The translations under genes were made by a program, and so were the position numbers. The notes beneath the pieces were generated by a model that was not told the origin of the DNA, searched no databases, and saw only the letters and a list, made by a program, of their open reading frames with translations. Below are positions 1 to 6,887 of a stretch of 14,942 bases of DNA, piece after piece. Source of the DNA: Burkholderia sp. (GTDB taxonomy: Bacteria; Pseudomonadota; Gammaproteobacteria; Burkholderiales; Burkholderiaceae); the NCBI GenBank assembly GCA_028292565.1, contig JAQGMD010000487.1, positions 1 through 14,942 on the forward strand. Direction: 5' to 3'. Within the stretch, counting starts at the first letter, position 1; each line of letters starts with the position of its first letter.

Positions 1-129
1 GCAACGCGGCCAACGCAGCAACGCGCCCGCTACGGCCAGCAAAATTGCCCAACTTATTCCTGCGCGGGTCCTTATGTGTGAGGTAATGCGTGGTGAGTGG
101 CTGTTTCGCGTGAAATAGTTCCGGGCCAT
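1..129 (-). CDS. Possible N-terminus of a membrane protein (partial, runs off the window)
   Basis: On the minus strand an ATG at 129-127 opens a frame with no stop to the window edge (43 codons). The first 23 residues are polar and basic, followed by a hydrophobic stretch (ISWAILLAVAGALL, about residues 25-38) and then RWPRC. This resembles the cytoplasmic lead and first membrane helix of an inner-membrane protein with a positive-inside start. The start lies 86 nt from the divergent start at 216, which would suit a shared promoter region. No convincing ribosome-binding site is visible. The family cannot be recognised from so short a piece, and the reading could be chance in GC-rich DNA. Confidence 0.3.
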   Translation of the reverse strand, partial: MARNYFTRNSHSPRITSHIRTRAGISWAILLAVAGALLRWPRC

Positions 130-215
130 CCGATACGTTCTGAACGACAACGGAACTTACTTGGTTATATGGCCTCTGAAAGTTGTAATGGGATCAATTT
201 CTTTCAGGAGACACA

Positions 216-743
216 ATGCGAAAAAAACATATTCCCGTGCTTTTTGTTTCCATCTTCATGGCAACGGCCGTACAGGCAGCAGAGCACCGCATGCGCCCCG
301 GATTGTGGGAAATGTCGACCACATCGGACCTGCTGCGGCTGGTCCCTCACATACCGGCCGATCAAATGGAGCGCTTGAGGAACCTGGCCCGGCAGAATGG
401 CATCGATATGCCTGAGATCCGCAACGGAGCGGCCACATCGAAGGTGTGCATCACGCCGGAGATGGCGAGCAGGGATATTCCGCCGGATTTGACGCAGCGC
501 GAATCGGGATGTGCCGCAAAAAATATCTCCCGCACCGGCAGCACCTACAAAACGGACCTGGTCTGCGATGGTCCCAAAGTGAAGGGAACCGGCAAAGCGG
601 AGGGCAGCTTTTCCGGTCCCGAGAGCTTTACGGGTCGGACGGAATTTGTAGGCGAAGTGCAGGGCACTCCGGTGAATGAACGCGCGGACACCAGCGGCCG
701 CTGGGTCGGTGCAGACTGCGGTACAGTCAGGCCGCCACAATGA
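216..743 (+). CDS. Exported DUF3617 family protein
   Basis: This 175-residue protein has a clear signal peptide: basic start (MRKKH), hydrophobic core, and a likely cleavage after AVQAA near residue 22. The mature part opens with the family hallmark, R-PGLWEM (about residues 27-33). Four cysteines in the mature part (SKVC, SGC, LVC, ADC) suggest two periplasmic disulfides. The length fits DUF3617, a family of small exported proteins of unknown function common in Proteobacteria. The start is well supported: GGAGACA at 207-213 lies directly before ATG 216. That ribosome-binding site is the complement of the anti-SD segment of the two small RNAs in this window, so translational control is possible but inferred. 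No function is known. Confidence 0.85.
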   Translation: MRKKHIPVLFVSIFMATAVQAAEHRMRPGLWEMSTTSDLLRLVPHIPADQMERLRNLARQNGIDMPEIRNGAATSKVCITPEMASRDIPPDLTQRESGCAAKNISRTGSTYKTDLVCDGPKVKGTGKAEGSFSGPESFTGRTEFVGEVQGTPVNERADTSGRWVGADCGTVRPPQ

Positions 744-794
744 TTTCAGGCGCACATCCGCTTGTTCTATTGAATTTGCTGGTTTGAACGTCGA

Positions 795-1262
795 ATGATC
801 TCCGAATACGAAATCAAACTGGCGGTTATGGCCGACGCGGCCGCGATCTCCGAGTTGTCCAGGGACGCCATCGAGCACGGCCTGTCTTGGAGTTACACAC
901 CACGGCGGGTGGCGAAGAGCATCGTCGATCGTGCCACCAACGTGGCGGTTGTCCATCTGCGCGAAACCCTGGTCGGCTTTGCCATCATGACCTATGGCGA
1001 CGAAGAAGCGCATGTGATCCTGCTCGCCGTTCATCCTGCGCATCGCAGGAAAGGGGTGGGCTCCGCGCTGCTGACATGGCTCGAGGAGACAGCGCGCGTT
1101 GCAGGTATCGACCTGATCAAGCTGGAGGCGAGGGCGCGGAATGCCGGCGCGGTAGCCTTTTACCGCACGCATGGATTCAAAGACCTCGGCCTGCGAAAAG
1201 GCTATTACCAGGGCGTGGAAGATGCGCGCAGCATGGCGAAGGATCTTTGGGTGCAGTCGTGA
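795..1262 (+). CDS. GNAT family N-acetyltransferase
   Basis: A 155-residue single-domain acetyltransferase. The acetyl-CoA pyrophosphate loop is visible as HRRKGVGSALL (residues 83-93, the R-x-x-G-x-G/A motif), preceded by the strand VILLAVHP (74-81). It is followed by the C-terminal GNAT signature NAGAVAFYRTHGFKDLG (116-132), which resembles RimI-like enzymes. The acceptor substrate cannot be told from sequence: small molecule, antibiotic or protein N-terminus are all possible. It follows the DUF3617 gene by 51 nt on the same strand and could be cotranscribed. The ribosome-binding site before 795 is weak. Downstream about 160 nt holds only an imperfect inverted repeat (TCGAGGT / ACCTCGA near 1376-1402) with no U-tract. 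Confidence 0.88.
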   Translation: MISEYEIKLAVMADAAAISELSRDAIEHGLSWSYTPRRVAKSIVDRATNVAVVHLRETLVGFAIMTYGDEEAHVILLAVHPAHRRKGVGSALLTWLEETARVAGIDLIKLEARARNAGAVAFYRTHGFKDLGLRKGYYQGVEDARSMAKDLWVQS

Positions 1263-1423
1263 TGACAGGGCACAGAGGTCAGGAATCAGGGATCACAACA
1301 TGCGCTTCAGGCAAAATGCAATGCCAGACATCCAGCGGGCGGCGACCGACCTACCTCATGGGGCTGTCGATCGGATCGAGGTAACGGGCGGGATCACCTC
1401 GACCAGATCCTCGTATCGGACCA

Positions 1424-2350
1424 TTAGCCGGATTTACCTTCACCCGCTATCGCGTGATCAGACATGATCTCCACCGCCTGGCACAAAGCCGAATGGTCCT
1501 TCTGCCCCAGTCCATGGGCAACACAGGTATTGAAAAGCTCCTGCGCCATCGCAGTATTAGGCAATGCGGCGCCGATCGCCTTCGCTGACTGCAACGCAAG
1601 GTTCAGGTCTTTTTGATGCAGTTCAATCCGGAAGCCGGGATTGAACATGCGCTTGAGCATCCGCTCTCCGTGAACTTCGAGGATGCGTGACGACGCGAAT
1701 CCTCCCATCAGCGCTGATCGCACCTTTGCCGGATCGGCGCCTGCTTTCGACGCGAACAACAAGGCTTCCGATACCGCCTGGATGTTGAGCGCGACGATAA
1801 TCTGGTTTGCCACCTTGCAGGTTTGCCCGTCGCCATTGCCGCCGACCAGGGTGATGTTCTTGCCCATCAGTTCGAACAGGGGCTTTACCCGGTCGAACGT
1901 TTCTTGTGATCCGCCCACCATGATGGTGAGCGCGGCACCCTTCGCACCCACTTCACCGCCGGACACCGGCGCATCGAGATAGTCTGCGCCAACCGCCTGG
2001 ATGCGCTTTGCAAACTCTTTGGTAGCGATAGGCGATATCGAGCTCATGTCGACTACAACTTTGCGAGTGCCGGCAGTCACTGTGGCGGCAATGCCGTTTG
2101 CCACGCCGTTGTCCGAGAACAGCACATCTTCAACATGCGGGGTATCCGGAACCATGATGAAGATGACGTCCGCCCGCCGCGCGACTTCTTTCGCATCAGC
2201 GCAGGTAACGGCGCCCGCTTGCGTGAGCGCCTCCGGCGTTCCGCTACGGCTTTTGACGTACAACTCGTGTCCTGCCGCGCGTAGATGTCCCGCCATAGGT
2301 GTTCCCATGATGCCAAGGCCGATGAAGCCGATCTTGAGTTTCTCTGCCAT
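1424..2350 (-). CDS. glxR: 2-hydroxy-3-oxopropionate (tartronate semialdehyde) reductase family
   Basis: A 308-residue beta-hydroxyacid dehydrogenase. The N-terminus carries the NAD(P)-binding motif GFIGLGIMG (residues 8-16). The substrate-binding segment DAPVSGGEVGA (126-136) and the catalytic lysine in KVANQ (K179) are present. The length is normal. Members of this subgroup reduce tartronate semialdehyde to D-glycerate in glyoxylate and glycerate metabolism; related enzymes act on 3-hydroxyisobutyrate or succinic semialdehyde, so the substrate is inferred. The usual neighbours of the glyoxylate pathway, glyoxylate carboligase and hydroxypyruvate isomerase, are not in the window. The start ATG at 2350 has GGAGACA (complement of 2358-2364) about 7 nt upstream, another match to the small-RNA anti-SD motif. 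Confidence 0.87.
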   Translation of the reverse strand: MAEKLKIGFIGLGIMGTPMAGHLRAAGHELYVKSRSGTPEALTQAGAVTCADAKEVARRADVIFIMVPDTPHVEDVLFSDNGVANGIAATVTAGTRKVVVDMSSISPIATKEFAKRIQAVGADYLDAPVSGGEVGAKGAALTIMVGGSQETFDRVKPLFELMGKNITLVGGNGDGQTCKVANQIIVALNIQAVSEALLFASKAGADPAKVRSALMGGFASSRILEVHGERMLKRMFNPGFRIELHQKDLNLALQSAKAIGAALPNTAMAQELFNTCVAHGLGQKDHSALCQAVEIMSDHAIAGEGKSG

Positions 2351-2609
2351 TTTATTTTGTCTCCGTGAATTGGAATAACCCGCCGCAAGCAGAATGCTGC
2401 GGGAGGAGGCCTGCGCGGTTAGTTTAAATTGAAACCGGGGCGAGTGCTTTAGCGTCCCTTGAAGTGTCGAGTACTAGAGTGGGAATGCAAGACGGGAAGG
2501 TTCCACGGCCGCTCAATCAACATGCCCGCGAACAGGTAGAATCGCGCATCCGCGTTATATGGTGCGATACAGTCATCGATATAACGATAGCGTACAAGCA
2601 AATTAGCCC

Positions 2610-3269
2610 ATGCAGTCCCATACCAGACGCCTAACCTGCCCGAAGTGCCTGCGCCCGCAGCGGACGTGCATTTGCCAGTGGATTACGCCAACGGAACCGG
2701 CCGTTGAAGTGCTGATACTCCAGCATCCGTTGGAAGTCGATAATGCAAAAGGCAGCGCCCGTCTGCTGCACCTGAGCTTGCTTCACAGCCGACTGGCTAC
2801 GGGGGAGGTCTTTGCCGAAGATGAATTGCAGACACTGCTTCATGCCCCAATGCCGGGCCAGGCTATCAGGCACACAATTCTGCTGTACCCGGAGACGCCG
2901 GAAGACAATGGAATCGATATATCGGATCGACCGCGTGCAGATCAAACCTTGCTCAAAGAGCCGGGACGAGTACGCCTGGTTGTCGTCGATGGAACCTGGC
3001 GGAAGAGCCGGAAAATGCTCGTCCTTAACCCGTCGCTGCAAAAACTCCCACGCCTCCCGCTACGAAATATGCCAGCGTCACAGTACCTGATACGCAAAGC
3101 CCATCGCCCGGATCAGCTTTCCACACTGGAGGCGACTTGTTACGCATTGATGCAACTGGAAGAAGACACCGAGAAGTATCTGCCGTTGTTGAATGCGTTT
3201 AATGGCTTCGTGGCGCAGCAGGCGGGGTACAGCATGCCGGACCAGGAGCGCCTGACAGAAAGCTCCTGA
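2610..3269 (+). CDS. tapT: DTW-domain tRNA-uridine aminocarboxypropyltransferase
   Basis: A 219-residue DTW-family protein. The N-terminal cysteine cluster CPKCLRPQRTCIC (C10, C13, C20, C22) is a likely zinc site. The signature motif appears as VVVDGTWRKSRKML (residues 124-137; D127-G-T-W130), and STLEATCYAL (171-180) matches the conserved C-terminal STxEA segment. Bacterial members such as E. coli TapT (YfiP) transfer the 3-amino-3-carboxypropyl group of S-adenosylmethionine to uridine 47 of tRNAs, giving acp3U. The fold is related to SPOUT methyltransferases. The gene stands alone, 259 nt from the divergent reductase gene and ahead of a likely terminator overlapping its stop codon. The symbol follows the family and was not checked at orthologue level. 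Confidence 0.85.
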   Translation: MQSHTRRLTCPKCLRPQRTCICQWITPTEPAVEVLILQHPLEVDNAKGSARLLHLSLLHSRLATGEVFAEDELQTLLHAPMPGQAIRHTILLYPETPEDNGIDISDRPRADQTLLKEPGRVRLVVVDGTWRKSRKMLVLNPSLQKLPRLPLRNMPASQYLIRKAHRPDQLSTLEATCYALMQLEEDTEKYLPLLNAFNGFVAQQAGYSMPDQERLTESS

Positions 3270-3286
3270 AGGCAGGCGTCTTTTTT
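3249..3286 (+). terminator. Probable intrinsic terminator of the DTW gene, overlapping its stop
   Basis: CGCCTG (3249-3254) pairs with CAGGCG (3273-3278) and is followed by TC and six T (3281-3286). A competing hairpin AGGAGC (3244-3249) / GCTCCT (3262-3267) also exists. The loop is long (18 nt), so strength is uncertain. It faces the terminator of the minus-strand small RNA about 25 nt away, making a convergent pair. Confidence 0.45.
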
Positions 3287-3310
3287 ATCCGCTTGCTTCT
3301 CATGCGGAAC

Positions 3311-3343
3311 AAAAAAAAGCCCGCGACCTTGCGGTTGCGGGCT
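3311..3343 (-). terminator. Intrinsic terminator of small RNA copy B
   Basis: On the minus strand AGCCCGCAACC pairs with GGTCGCGGGCT (one A-C mismatch) around the GNRA-type loop GCAA, followed directly by eight T (A3311-A3318 on the plus strand). The direction is unambiguous because there is no T-tract on the plus strand. Confidence 0.85.
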
Positions 3344-3420
3344 AAATCCAATTCAAGGAGAGTTGGAGGAGACAGGTGAGAATATACTCCCGGGTCTCAT
3401 ATATCTGAAGTTTATTCTCG
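3311..3420 (-). ncRNA. Small RNA with anti-Shine-Dalgarno segment (copy B)
   Basis: Read on the minus strand, the unit has four parts. First, a 5' inverted repeat GAGAATA (complement of 3413-3419) / TATTCTC (complement of 3378-3384). Second, a single-stranded TGTCTCCTCCA (complement of 3364-3374). Third, a small hairpin CCAACTC-TCCTT-GAATTGG with one mismatch, loop UCCUU. Fourth, TTTAGCCCGC leading into a GC-rich terminator with GCAA tetraloop and eight U. The same parts in the same order occur at 13175-13273 with different but compensated stems, which argues for a real structured RNA. CUCCUCC is complementary to strong ribosome-binding sites. From memory, Rfam holds a 'Betaproteobacteria toxic small RNA' family of this kind; membership is inferred. 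No protein is encoded. Confidence 0.72.
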
Positions 3421-3448
3421 TGATAGCAGATATGCGTAGGGGTGATAA
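3420..3448 (-). promoter_or_regulatory. Candidate sigma-70 promoter of small RNA copy B
   Basis: On the minus strand TTATCA (complement of 3443-3448, 4/6 to TTGACA) is separated by exactly 17 nt from an extended -10, TGC-TATCAC (TATCAC is the complement of 3420-3425, 4/6 to TATAAT). Predicted initiation near 3413 gives an RNA of about 100 nt ending at the terminator. Only a consensus match, not experimental evidence. Confidence 0.4.
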
Positions 3449-3483
3449 CTCCCGCAGTCGTTAATCGTATACGTGCGATTTTG

Positions 3484-3533
3484 TACGGTGCGCCGTGCGC
3501 ACCGGAAGTGCTGGGGCGCACGGCGCACCCTAC
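3484..3533. repeat. REP-like hairpin, loop GGAAGTGCT (copy 1)
   Basis: GGTGCGCCGTGCGC (3487-3500) pairs perfectly with 3516-3529. After one A/G mismatch, CC/GG continues the stem around the 9-nt loop GGAAGTGCT. Flanks read GTAC and CTACG, so the minus strand begins CGTAGGGTGCG. The hairpin at 13095-13146 has the identical loop but a different, fully paired stem. It lies between small RNA copy B and the FAH gene. No U-tract on either side, so it is not a simple terminator. Confidence 0.7.
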
Positions 3534-3647
3534 GGTCCCACAGCGGAGCAGGCGAGCGGGGGGGGGCAGTGCTCGGGAACGCCATCGAACCGAATACGCT
3601 ACAATTGGCCTTACCACTTGGCCGATAACTCCCAGAAGGAATAACCC

Positions 3648-4847
3648 ATGCAACAGAGACTGACCCCGTCCGCGGTTTTGCCGCAAGATCACAACCGCGC
3701 CATCCTGATCGGCCGCGCATGGATCCCGTCGCAGAAGGGACCCGTCCCGGTGCTGGTAACGGAAGACAGTCTCTACGACCTCCGCCCATTGGCCCCGACG
3801 GTCAGCCATTTGCTGGAGTTGGACCACCCCGCGGCCGCGATCGCAAAAGCGAAATCGTCGTTGCCGTGCATCGCCGCCCTGAGCGAGGTTCTCGCAAACA
3901 CAGAGCCGACCATACGGGATTCTTCCCGCCCATGGCTGCTTGCCCCATGCGATCTCCAGGCGCTCAAGGCGAGCGGCGTGACCTTCGTGCAGAGCATGCT
4001 GGAACGGGTGATCGAGGAGCAGGCGAGGGGCGATGCGGCGAAGGCCGAATCGGCGCGGAAAGCGGTAGTGGAGGTGATCGGTGAAAACCTGGCCAACATC
4101 AGGCCCGGATCCGCCGAAGCTGCCCGCCTGAAGGAAGTGCTGATCGCACAAGGCATCTGGTCGCAGTACCTCGAGGTGGGCATCGGGCCGGACGCGGAGA
4201 TCTTCACCAAGTCCCAGCCGATGTCGGCGGTCGGCACCGGCCTCGAGGTCGGCATCCATCCGCAATCGGAATGGAACAACCCTGAACCCGAAGTCGTATT
4301 GGCGATCAACTCGCGGGGCAGCGTGGTCGGGGCCGCATTGGGCAATGACGTGAACCTGCGCGACTTCGAGGGACGCAGTGCGCTGTTGCTGGGGAAGGCC
4401 AAGGACAACAATTCTTCCTGTGCGATCGGACCATTCATCCGCCTGTTCGACGACGGCTACACCATCGATGACGTGCGCTCATGCGAGATCATGCTGCAGG
4501 TCGACGGCCCGGACGGATTCACATTGCAAGGCTCGAGTTCCATGTCGAAGATAAGCCGCGATCCACTCGACCTCGCTGCACAGGCTATCGGTGCGACGCA
4601 TCGCTATCCTGATGGACTCATGCTGTTTCTCGGCACCATGTTCGCGCCGACCAAGGATCGCTTCGGGCCCGGATTGGGATTCACCCACGTGCCCGGCGAT
4701 ATCGTCACGGTGCATACGCCGCGTTTGGGAGCGCTCGTCAATCGGGTCAATCATGCCGACAAAACCGAACCATGGACTTTCGGCGTTTCCGCGCTGATTG
4801 ACCAACTCGTGGCCATGTGTGCCGGTTCGAGGGCAGTCAGGGAATAA
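3648..4847 (+). CDS. Fumarylacetoacetate hydrolase (FAH) family protein
   Basis: A 399-residue protein of the long FAH subgroup. The metal-binding core is seen as SEWNNPEPEVVL (E213, E215), followed by GNDVNLRDFEGRSALLLGKAKDN (D234, K250, K252) and the C-terminal PGLGFTHVPGDIV with the family's closing strand. FAH-fold enzymes use Mg or Mn to cleave or dehydrate 2-oxo acids; this subgroup is often found with sugar-acid pathways, but the substrate cannot be fixed here. The N-terminal 100 residues are a typical variable lid or oligomerisation region. Start ATG 3648 has AAGGA 8 nt upstream; a -10-like TACAAT lies at 3600-3605. A run of nine G (3558-3566) stands about 80 nt upstream. The DUF1810 gene follows by 92 nt. 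Confidence 0.85.
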   Translation: MQQRLTPSAVLPQDHNRAILIGRAWIPSQKGPVPVLVTEDSLYDLRPLAPTVSHLLELDHPAAAIAKAKSSLPCIAALSEVLANTEPTIRDSSRPWLLAPCDLQALKASGVTFVQSMLERVIEEQARGDAAKAESARKAVVEVIGENLANIRPGSAEAARLKEVLIAQGIWSQYLEVGIGPDAEIFTKSQPMSAVGTGLEVGIHPQSEWNNPEPEVVLAINSRGSVVGAALGNDVNLRDFEGRSALLLGKAKDNNSSCAIGPFIRLFDDGYTIDDVRSCEIMLQVDGPDGFTLQGSSSMSKISRDPLDLAAQAIGATHRYPDGLMLFLGTMFAPTKDRFGPGLGFTHVPGDIVTVHTPRLGALVNRVNHADKTEPWTFGVSALIDQLVAMCAGSRAVRE

Positions 4848-4939
4848 ACACGCTCAGCAATTGGCGCGACGATTTGTGTGAACCTTGGAGCCACGGTTGC
4901 TGTCTTTCAAAAGCGATTGTGGCTATGGCGGAGCACGAC

Positions 4940-5359
4940 ATGGACGATCAGTTCAATCTGCAGCGATTCATCGATGCACAGCAGCCGGTCTACGAAAGCG
5001 TATGCGCCGAACTGCGCGGAGGTAAAAAGCGCAGTCACTGGATGTGGTTCATTTTTCCGCAGATCAAGGGTCTGGCGCGCAGCGAAACGGCGCGCTGGTT
5101 CTCCATCTCTTCGATGGAAGAGGCGAGGGCCTACCTCGAACATCCGGTTCTTGGCACGAGGCTGCGCGCGTGCAGCGCGTTAGTGGCCGCAGTGGACGGA
5201 GCGTCTGTCGAAGAGATTTTCGGTTACCCGGACGACATGAAGTTCCGGTCATCGATGACCTTGTTCGCGCAAGCCACCCGCGACAATGAGGTGTTTGTTG
5301 AGTGCCTGCGGAAATATTTCGGAGGGGAGCCTGATGCATCAACCCTCGCGCAATTATGA
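4940..5359 (+). CDS. DUF1810 family protein
   Basis: A 139-residue protein that starts FNLQRFIDAQQPVYESV and contains KKRSHWMWFIFPQIKGL (about residues 29-45), the hallmark of DUF1810 (YbiA-adjacent 'calpastatin-like' annotations occur in databases). The ending VEECLRKYFGG-type motif (about 122-131) also matches. Length fits the family. The frame is open back to 4817 and overlaps the FAH gene, but ATG 4940 is preferred: GGAG (4930-4933) precedes it by 6 nt and family members begin just before this point. ATG 4925 would add five residues. The biochemical role of the family is not established. Confidence 0.85.
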   Translation: MDDQFNLQRFIDAQQPVYESVCAELRGGKKRSHWMWFIFPQIKGLARSETARWFSISSMEEARAYLEHPVLGTRLRACSALVAAVDGASVEEIFGYPDDMKFRSSMTLFAQATRDNEVFVECLRKYFGGEPDASTLAQL

Positions 5360-5364
5360 GAGGA

Positions 5365-5402
5365 CGTAGGCTGGGATCTGCGACGCGCGTGCCAATCCCG
5401 GC
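5365..5402. repeat. REP-like element with GTAGG head (TGGGATCTGCG type, copy 1)
   Basis: CGTAGGCTGGGATCTGCG opens the element and GCCAATCCC closes it. GGGAT (5373-5377) pairs with ATCCC (5395-5399), and TGCGACGC (5379-5386) can alternatively pair with GCGTCGCA (5401-5408). It shares TGGGATCTGCG and GCCAATCCC with the copy at 10547-10583. It lies just after the DUF1810 stop, in a 196-nt gap that also holds a GGCGC-AAA-GCGCC hairpin (5412-5424) and no gene. Confidence 0.6.
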
Positions 5403-5555
5403 GTCGCACCGGGCGCAAAGCGCCGGAGCTGGAGATTGCATGCATCCCAACCGACTGTCAACGCATGGGAAACAATGTGGCAAATGGCGGGCTATTTATC
5501 AATTCGCCGGGAGCCAATATAGTTCAATCACTCTGACCAACCCGTTAGGCCCATC

Positions 5556-6341
5556 ATGACCAGGTTACCCACGCTTTTCATCTCCCACGGATCGCCGATG
5601 CTGGCGCTCGACGACAGTCCGGCGCGCCAATTCCTGCTCGGCCTTGGCAAGTCGCTGCCGCGGCCCAAGGCGATCATCGTCGTATCCGCTCATTGGGAAT
5701 CGATGGGAGCGCCGGCGGTGAGTCTTGCGTCACAACCCGAAACCATCCATGACTTCGGCGGCTTTCCGCCCGCGTTGTTCGCTATCGAGTACCCGGCGCC
5801 AGGCACGCCGGAAATCGCGGCACGAGCTGCCGAATTGCTGGAGCAGGCCGGTTATCCTGTCAAACGCAGTCCTGATCGCGGACTCGATCATGGCGCATGG
5901 GTACCATTGAGCCTGATGTACCCGGAAGCGGACATCCCGGTCGCACAGGTTTCGGTGATGCGCAATGCGACACCTGCCGATCATGAGAAGCTGGGAAAGG
6001 CGCTATCCAAACTGCGTGATGAAGGAGTGCTCGTCATCGGATCGGGTTCGCTGACGCACAACCTCTACGAATTCCGCGGCCAGCCGATGGATGCACCAGT
6101 GCCATCCTGGGTGAGCGACTTCGGAAACTGGATGATGAACATGCTGCGCGATAACCAGAGTGACGCTTTGCTCGACTATCGCCAGCAGGCTCCCTCGGCC
6201 GAGCGGAACCATCCGACCGAGGAACATCTGCTTCCTCTGTTCGTTGCGATGGGCGCGGCAGGTGAGGGCGCGAAGGCGGAACGTATCCATGCGAGTTATG
6301 AATACGGAATATTGGCGATGGATGTTTACGCTTTTGCATGA
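5556..6341 (+). CDS. ygiD: YgiD/DODA-type extradiol dioxygenase family protein
   Basis: A 261-residue class III extradiol dioxygenase homologue. The three metal ligands of the YgiD structure align as H11 (ISHGSP), H46 (SAHWE) and H168 (GSLTHNL). DHGAW (H112) and NHPTEEHLLPLF (H219, H224) supply the remaining active-site histidines. Related proteins open the ring of L-DOPA (4,5-DOPA dioxygenase) in bacteria and plants; the physiological substrate in most Proteobacteria is unknown. The enzyme is cytosolic, with no signal peptide. ATG 5556 is preceded by only a weak TTAGG. The gene seems monocistronic, bounded by a repeat-containing gap upstream and a 224-nt gap with a large palindrome downstream. 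Confidence 0.85.
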   Translation: MTRLPTLFISHGSPMLALDDSPARQFLLGLGKSLPRPKAIIVVSAHWESMGAPAVSLASQPETIHDFGGFPPALFAIEYPAPGTPEIAARAAELLEQAGYPVKRSPDRGLDHGAWVPLSLMYPEADIPVAQVSVMRNATPADHEKLGKALSKLRDEGVLVIGSGSLTHNLYEFRGQPMDAPVPSWVSDFGNWMMNMLRDNQSDALLDYRQQAPSAERNHPTEEHLLPLFVAMGAAGEGAKAERIHASYEYGILAMDVYAFA

Positions 6342-6452
6342 CCGATAGTGGCGCGCAACGTTACTCATTACAAACATTGCAAGCCACTCAATGCATATGG
6401 TTAGCCATCGTCTATATTTAGAGAGGTCTTGTCTTCCGGACAGGCCTATATA

Positions 6453-6526
6453 AGGGCTCGCGCAGGGAATAAGTTGTACATTTTTGCTGATCGTCAAAAT
6501 GCACCACTTATCCCTGCGCGAGCCCT
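6453..6526. repeat. 74-nt near-perfect palindrome upstream of the GYD gene
   Basis: The outer arm AGGGCTCGCGCAGGG (6453-6467) is matched by its exact reverse complement CCCTGCGCGAGCCCT (6512-6526). Pairing continues inward through AATAAGT / ACTTAT with one extra A on the left, then imperfectly through TGTACATTTTTG / CAAAATGCACCA to a centre near GATC (6489-6492). It has the size and symmetry of a minimal inverted-repeat element (MITE-like), or of a large hairpin in the leader of the downstream gene. No clear target-site duplication is visible. The 224-nt gap 6342-6565 holds no gene. Confidence 0.75.
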
Positions 6527-6565
6527 ACTCAACCGTGCACGCTTACGTAGAAGAGGGAATTCATT

Positions 6566-6862
6566 ATGCCCACTTACATTGCTCTTAATAAACTGACGGC
6601 TAAAGGCTCCGACGCGATCAAGGACACAGTAAAATGAGCCGACCAATTTGCGCAGTTAGCGAAGAAACTGAACATCGAATTGAAAACCGTCTACTGGGGT
6701 GTGAGCCCTTATGACAGCATCGCCATCATCGAAGCGCCGAATGAATCGAACCTGATGGCATTCAACCTGGCGTGCAAGCAGGCTGGATTCTTCACCACCG
6801 AAACCGTACGCGTGTTTAACAGGTCCGAGATGTCGGACGTGATCGCACAGCTTAATCAATAA
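6566..6862 (+). pseudogene. GYD-domain protein gene interrupted by an in-frame UGA
   Basis: Translation from ATG 6566 (GAGGG at 6553-6557 as ribosome-binding site) reads MPTYIALNKLTAKGSDAIKD, then TVK, then TGA at 6635-6637. It continues in the same frame ADQFAQLAKKLNIELKTVYWGVSPYDSI... to TAA at 6862. Ignoring the UGA, the product has 98 residues and matches the GYD family end to end: MPTYIAL start, A-D-x-F helix, VYW-x-x-x-PYD core, IIEAP strand. The position usually holds Arg or Lys, so a single C-to-T change of CGA would explain the stop. No frameshift is involved. The remaining frame begins only at a TTG inside the fold. Either a recent nonsense pseudogene, a sequence error or a readthrough case; selenocysteine is unlikely at an Arg position. 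Confidence 0.8.
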
Positions 6863-6887
6863 GATACAATCCTCGACCTGATTTTGG

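Noticed and set aside
204..1172. 322-codon open frame on the minus strand opposite the DUF3617 and GNAT genes
   Set aside because: It spans two genes with clear family motifs and an intergenic gap, shows no recognisable domain and is rich in Arg, His and Pro as expected of an antisense frame in GC-rich DNA.
1376..1402. TCGAGGT / ACCTCGA inverted repeat as terminator or operator between the GNAT and glxR-like genes
   Set aside because: Only 7 bp with a long loop and no T-tract in either direction; too weak to assign a function.
3054..3545. Possible CRISPR or tandem repeat array suggested by repeated GCGCAC motifs
   Set aside because: The repeats are the two arms of one hairpin (3484-3533), with no regular spacing or spacers.
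3342..4265. 307-codon open frame on the minus strand opposite the FAH gene
   Set aside because: Antisense to a strongly supported FAH coding region; its 3' part runs through the REP-like hairpin and small RNA copy B, with no domain features.
5412..5424. GGCGC-AAA-GCGCC hairpin as a terminator of the DUF1810 gene
   Set aside because: No T-tract follows; it is more likely part of the repeat-rich gap.
6635..6637. UGA in the GYD gene as a selenocysteine codon
   Set aside because: The family has Arg/Lys at this position, no convincing SECIS-like hairpin follows, and GYD proteins are not known selenoproteins.
6680..6862. Separate small gene starting at TTG 6680
   Set aside because: It is the in-frame C-terminal two-thirds of the GYD protein; the start would fall inside the domain and has no ribosome-binding site.
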